Positions 44,978 to 48,876 of a stretch of 48,876 nucleotides of DNA are shown piece by piece. The position numbers and the translations under genes were made by a program. The notes under the pieces are model-generated. The model had not been told where the DNA came from. It saw only the letters and a list, made by a program, of their open reading frames with translations, and did not search any database. Source of the stretch: Thermomucor indicae-seudaticae. Its lineage: Eukaryota > Mucoromycota > Mucoromycetes > Mucorales > Lichtheimiaceae. The stretch spans positions 1 through 48,876 of the forward strand of contig JSYX01000240.1 of the NCBI GenBank assembly GCA_000787465.1, in the 5' to 3' direction. Positions within the stretch are counted from its first letter, which is position 1; the number at the start of each line of letters is the position of its first letter.

Positions 44978-47900
44978 ATGGGAGTCCAAAACTTACACAT
45001 CAACGCAAAAGAAACCAACGCCTACCGAGACGATGTAGTTTTAACCGATTACCTGGAAAGTAACGGCTGCAAAGTCGTTTTTGTCGACGTGTGTTGCATA
45101 TTCTTTTCATTGCTTCAAGAAACTGAAGCGACAACTCTATTGCGAGCACACCTTCACCCCAATGGTAATGTCGCATTCTGACACTCGTTGAAGGATCATG
45201 GAATCCTCATGACTTCCGTATAGAGCATCCATCTGGTGTCAAACTCGAAACGTTTATGGACGAGTTCTTGCGTTGGATGAGAAGCTTTTTGGCACCTGAA
45301 GACATGTGTGTCTGGTGCTCGATGGATTCAAGCGCGCCGAGGTAAAAGCACGCACGCACAAGAACAGAGCCCAGCGCATGCAGCAAGCTCTTTCTACGGC
45401 GATGCGGAACGAAAACAAAGCCTCGAAGTTTGATACCCAGGCAAAACTGTGGGTTAGCTTTTCGGCAAACGTTAAAAGCATTATCATTGAGGTTAGCTTC
45501 AACGAGTGCGTCTGTAAATTTGTATGTATACCTCATTAACGAATACTTTTCTCTCAGAATCTCCAGCACTTGGGTATTCCTGTATACAATGGCGAATGTC
45601 CCGGAAACAAGCTCTCGTACTTTGTGTCACCCTATGAGGCAGACGCGCAAGTCGTTCACTTGGCCGACACCTGTAACAAATCCGCAGCCATCCTGGGCAC
45701 CGACGGTGATTTGTTCATCTATCCTGGTGGCGTCAATGTCATCGTGAGTATATAAGAGCACGACTGTATGCAGTTTATCGCTAACCTTTTAACACAGAGG
45801 ATCTTGAAAGTTGACTGGCATGCAGAGAGCTTAACAGGACGCGTGACAACAAAGGCACGCCTGATGAAAGCTCTTACTTTATCCAAAGAAAACGAAGATC
45901 TTGTCATCGTGAGTAACATGCTACAAGCCAAGGCTATTGAAGCTTACCTAGCGTTTGTAGGCCGAAATGAAGTTGTCTCTGATCGCGACTCTTGCAGGCA
46001 ATGACTATTGTGAAAATAATCATGGGAAGTCGTTCGCCTGGGCAACAGATCGAGTTTTGGAGCTTTCTATCAGCGACTCAACGTTTGTAAATGATCTACT
46101 TGATACGGTACGGTTGTTGAACGAATAAAGCGTACCTACGCTCAATACTGAATTCAACTACTGTAGATTATTAGTAAAGTGAGAGCATCCGACTTTCAGA
46201 AGAAACGCTTCAGAGCAGCTTTGCTGCATACTCGTACCCACTTGTGCACGATCTCCACGGAAACGAAATCAGACGTGAACCTCCATATCCACTTCGAGTG
46301 GATCCAAAGATACTGCCCTTGACAGTCGAAAAAACAGAAGTGGAGGTGAAAAGTGGACACGGCCGGCGTCGCTGTAAGTTATTCTTACCCAAGCATATTA
46401 CCATTGAAAGTATTGACCTGAAAACTTCTCTTTTGCAGTGCACCCTACATGGTGTTCTAAGAATTCTGTACGATACGAGCTACTCACCAATGTCAAGGCC
46501 GACAAAGTTGCTACTTCGCCTATCACACAGAGGAAGCCTCAGAAAACTAAGGCACAACAACAAAAACCAAACACCCTCCCGCAAGCGTTTGAACGAAGCG
46601 GTCAATGCACCACCCGGAGAGCGCAAGCGTCAAAAGTTGTCGGTAGAAAATTCTGATGGAGACACATCCGAGATTTCCATCGGCAAGTGTCAAACCATCT
46701 CTTACACGGCAGGCCTTTTCTCGTCAGTTCTTTCAGCGAACAATGCTAGGAATACGCCAGACGAGAATTCGGAAGAAAATGCGATCAAGCGAGCTCGACT
46801 CTTGACAGGCACTGTACGAACTTTCGTGCGTGAAATGAATACCACAAGGCGATTAGCAACGCAGTTTGCAAACATTTTTTTGGTCTACTTGAAGAGGGTG
46901 ACTACGACCAAAATTTCAAGCGGATGGTTTATCAAAACTTTTACCAATCTTCTCGACGTACGCGCGGCAAACTCGGAAAAGCGTCTGGAAGCTCTGGATC
47001 CGCGGCCATGAAGACGTGGATTTGGCTACTTTACATGGTGACAAATTATACTCACGGTTTAGTAAAGAAGAACAAGTTTCCAAGTGTCGACTACAATCCA
47101 GACGAGCGTCCAGTGCTATCAAGCACTGGACTTATTGATAACCCTAATTCTCTCATTGCTTTCCCGAACGACACTGCAATTCGAAGCTTTGTACAGCTGA
47201 CCGCCGACAACAGGCCACTGGGAAATCTTATGCTTCTTGCCCGCCGCGTGTGGTGGGAGGGTTATCAAGGGTGATGGAAACGAGCGCCAGCTTTAATGGA
47301 GTCAACCAGAAGGTCGCACTTAGTTGACAATGCCGTTCAAGTTCTTGACACCAATTTCCGCACAGCTTGCTCTCACAACCTTATCAAACACTACATTGAA
47401 TTTTTAAGAGCCAGATTAGCGATAAAAGGAGGTGTCCCTGAAGGTTGGCCCCCAGCAAGTGATCTCTTGCGCTGGTTGCAGAAGGACGACAAAAACAGAA
47501 AAGCAGATGCAAAGACAATCCAGGCTGCTTTTCCAACTGTCGAAGAGTCGACTGCCAAGAAAATTGCAAATTTCTTGAAAAAGCAATGTGACGTACCAGT
47601 ATTGACTCAGCAACATCTTGCACAAGCAGCATTGTCCACCAAAACACAGCCATTGTACTAGCCACAAAGCGCTTCCCTACCAGACTACATCTTTGCAAAA
47701 ATATTCAATATTGATTCACTGGATATATTCGAGAATCCGGACGAATTATTGCAAGTTGAGGAAGAAGTCGAGGATCTGGATCAGGCAGCAAAAGACGCCT
47801 TGATGGATTTTATCGAAACCGAGAGGAAAACACTGGAGGATGCATATGTGCATCCAATCGTCAAAAAGCAGACTGAAAACAATCAAGTTGACCTGCTCCG

Positions 47901-48876
47901 TTGTTTGGGTATCTCAAAGGCAGCGCCTGGATCCGGTTCCACCGAAAAGCGATACGGCTTCTTGGTCCAGACAACGATCTGGATGCGACGGTTCCCCTTA
48001 ACGCCTCCGTTTGCGATTTGTCCAACTGCCAACACTATGTCCAGCAAAGCTATTGGATTCACGGATGTCTTTATGACAACTTTTCTACAAAACTTGGGTG
48101 ACTTTTTGCCGGACGCAGATTCAAAAATTGTCGACTCTATACAATCCGCTTTCAAGTCGCACGAAGGAAGCAGCATAGAGTTCCTTTTCGATATCGAGGA
48201 AAAGGCCATCGTCGCAAAAGGAAATCGCATACAAGTTGTCAAGCGCGATTACGACCGAAAACTGCGAAAGACAATTCTGGATGCGGATGGAAACGAGGTC
48301 AAGCGTTTTTTTTTCGTGCGCAAATCGGTTCAGCACAGACGGGATTTTGTGCAACGCATACTACCGAGACTTGTGCACGCCTGAAAGGAAGGATAAGAAA
48401 CTCCACTTGCCTGACGTTTCCACAATGTTTGGACGCACCGATATTGGAGGAGTGATAGGTGTTGACTTTGGTCAGACCTATTCGGCTGCTGCATTTTATC
48501 TGCCAATCGACGACGCGGATGAGGATCAAGAATGTGAGTTTGCGCACATTTCTGTATCTTGCATGCGATGGCTTCTAACACTATATCGTAGGTGCTCAAG
48601 TGGACATCAAGCGTAACGAGCTTAATGGAAGGCAAAAACTAAACAGCTCAATACTTGAACAACACAAAGCAAGAGATCCGGCACTTCTCAAGAAAGAGGA
48701 ATTGATGTCCAAAGGGTCAAAGCGTGGAAATGGGCCTGAATACTTGCAATACTGTCGTGGCTGGCAGTCGTCCGAAGACCGGACATTCTTCTATGACAAG
48801 GGTGCCATCAAACGTCTCTCCTGGGACACGAAACGGAGCAGCCAATCTAAGATTGACAAGGCCGCAGATCTGATTC
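44978..48876 (+). pseudogene. broken XPG-type nuclease plus Fanzor/TnpB-like composite gene (runs off window)
   Basis: N-terminal module, from ATG 44978 (MGVQNL): XPG-N-like KVVFVDVCCIFFSLL, LVLDGFKRAEVKAR, and XPG-I-like SPYEADAQVVHLA with GTDGDLFIYPG. Then comes VSNDYCENNHGKSF across the intron at about 45915-45998. The acidic catalytic positions of the FEN/XPG family (EAD, DGD, DY) are kept. A long middle region follows (HDLHGNEIRREPPYPL, HPTWCSKNSVRYELL, ARRVWWEGYQG, VDNAVQVLDTNFRTA). The C-terminal part has STDGILCNAYY, GGVIGVDFGQTYSAAAFYL (RNase-H/RuvC-like strand with Asp) and, after an intact intron (48534-48591), FFYDKGAIKRLSWDTKRSS, like Fanzor/TnpB. Breaks: extra dinucleotide at 45304-45312; frame changes at about 46560-46585, 46875-46881 (T run), 47267-47272, 47292-47295, about 47960, about 48095 and 48306-48314 (T run); in-frame TAG at 47659-47661. 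The 3' end lies beyond the window. Confidence 0.6.

Noticed and set aside
48440..48500. Reading IGVDFGQTYSAAA as an Hsp70 or actin-type ATPase phosphate-1 motif
   Set aside because: The motif fits, but the following STDG-before and SWDTKR-after pattern fits Fanzor/TnpB-type RuvC proteins better, and no other Hsp70 motifs are present. Not fully excluded, as the domain runs off the window.

Overview
The window looks like nuclear DNA of a filamentous fungus, most likely an early-diverging (Mucoromycota-type) lineage. The genes are compact and split by many introns of about 45-90 bases. The set includes fungal housekeeping genes (fibrillarin, RPL35, QCR8, THADA/Trm732), a GH37 trehalase, and an Integrator subunit that yeasts lack. 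I cannot name the species. Nothing prokaryotic, plasmid-like or viral is evident. All multi-exon models were spliced by eye; where I give amino-acid totals the exon lengths sum to a multiple of three.

Layout. 9-217: a TA-flanked, MITE-like inverted repeat. 2063-4198 (+): secreted acid-type trehalase. 4744-5761 (+): fibrillarin. 6319-6857 (+) and 6854-9440 (-): a SOSS-B/hSSB1-like OB-fold protein and an Integrator INTS2-like protein, convergent with overlapping stop codons. 9614-11051 (+): BAR-SH3 protein, divergent from INTS2. 11428-12863 (+): D-2-hydroxyacid dehydrogenase (glyoxylate-reductase type). 13130-15010 (-): protein kinase C-lobe with degenerate HRD and DFG (pseudokinase). 16249-16674 (+): complex III subunit QCR8. 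17888-19278 (+): TPT-type sugar-phosphate transporter. 19638-27019 (+): THADA/Trm732 tRNA-methylation partner. 27020-29498: AT-rich stretch without a gene. 29499-31253 (+): SPX-RING E3 ligase with a possible C-terminal CaaX box. 33608-34341 (-): 60S protein L35. 35742-36884 (-): beta-trefoil (ricin-B-like) protein. 37568-38352 (-): decayed gene of unrecognised family. 38668-41530 (-): M13 (neprilysin-type) membrane protein. 42103-43631 (+): NDUFAF5-like complex I assembly methyltransferase. 44154-44698 (-): small hypothetical gene. 44978 to the window end (+): a broken multi-domain gene.

The most unusual locus is the last. An XPG/FEN-type nuclease module (44978 to about 46100) is followed, apparently in one ancestral reading frame, by a long region ending in an RNase-H/RuvC-like domain that resembles Fanzor/TnpB proteins. 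The frame is broken by several indels and stops, while most splice sites and catalytic motifs survive. A second pattern is five, possibly six, GC-AG introns in unrelated genes. A third is several enzyme-family members that have lost key catalytic residues (the kinase-like protein and the M13 protein). The genes do not form one pathway; apart from the INTS2/SOSS-B pair I see no functional cluster.
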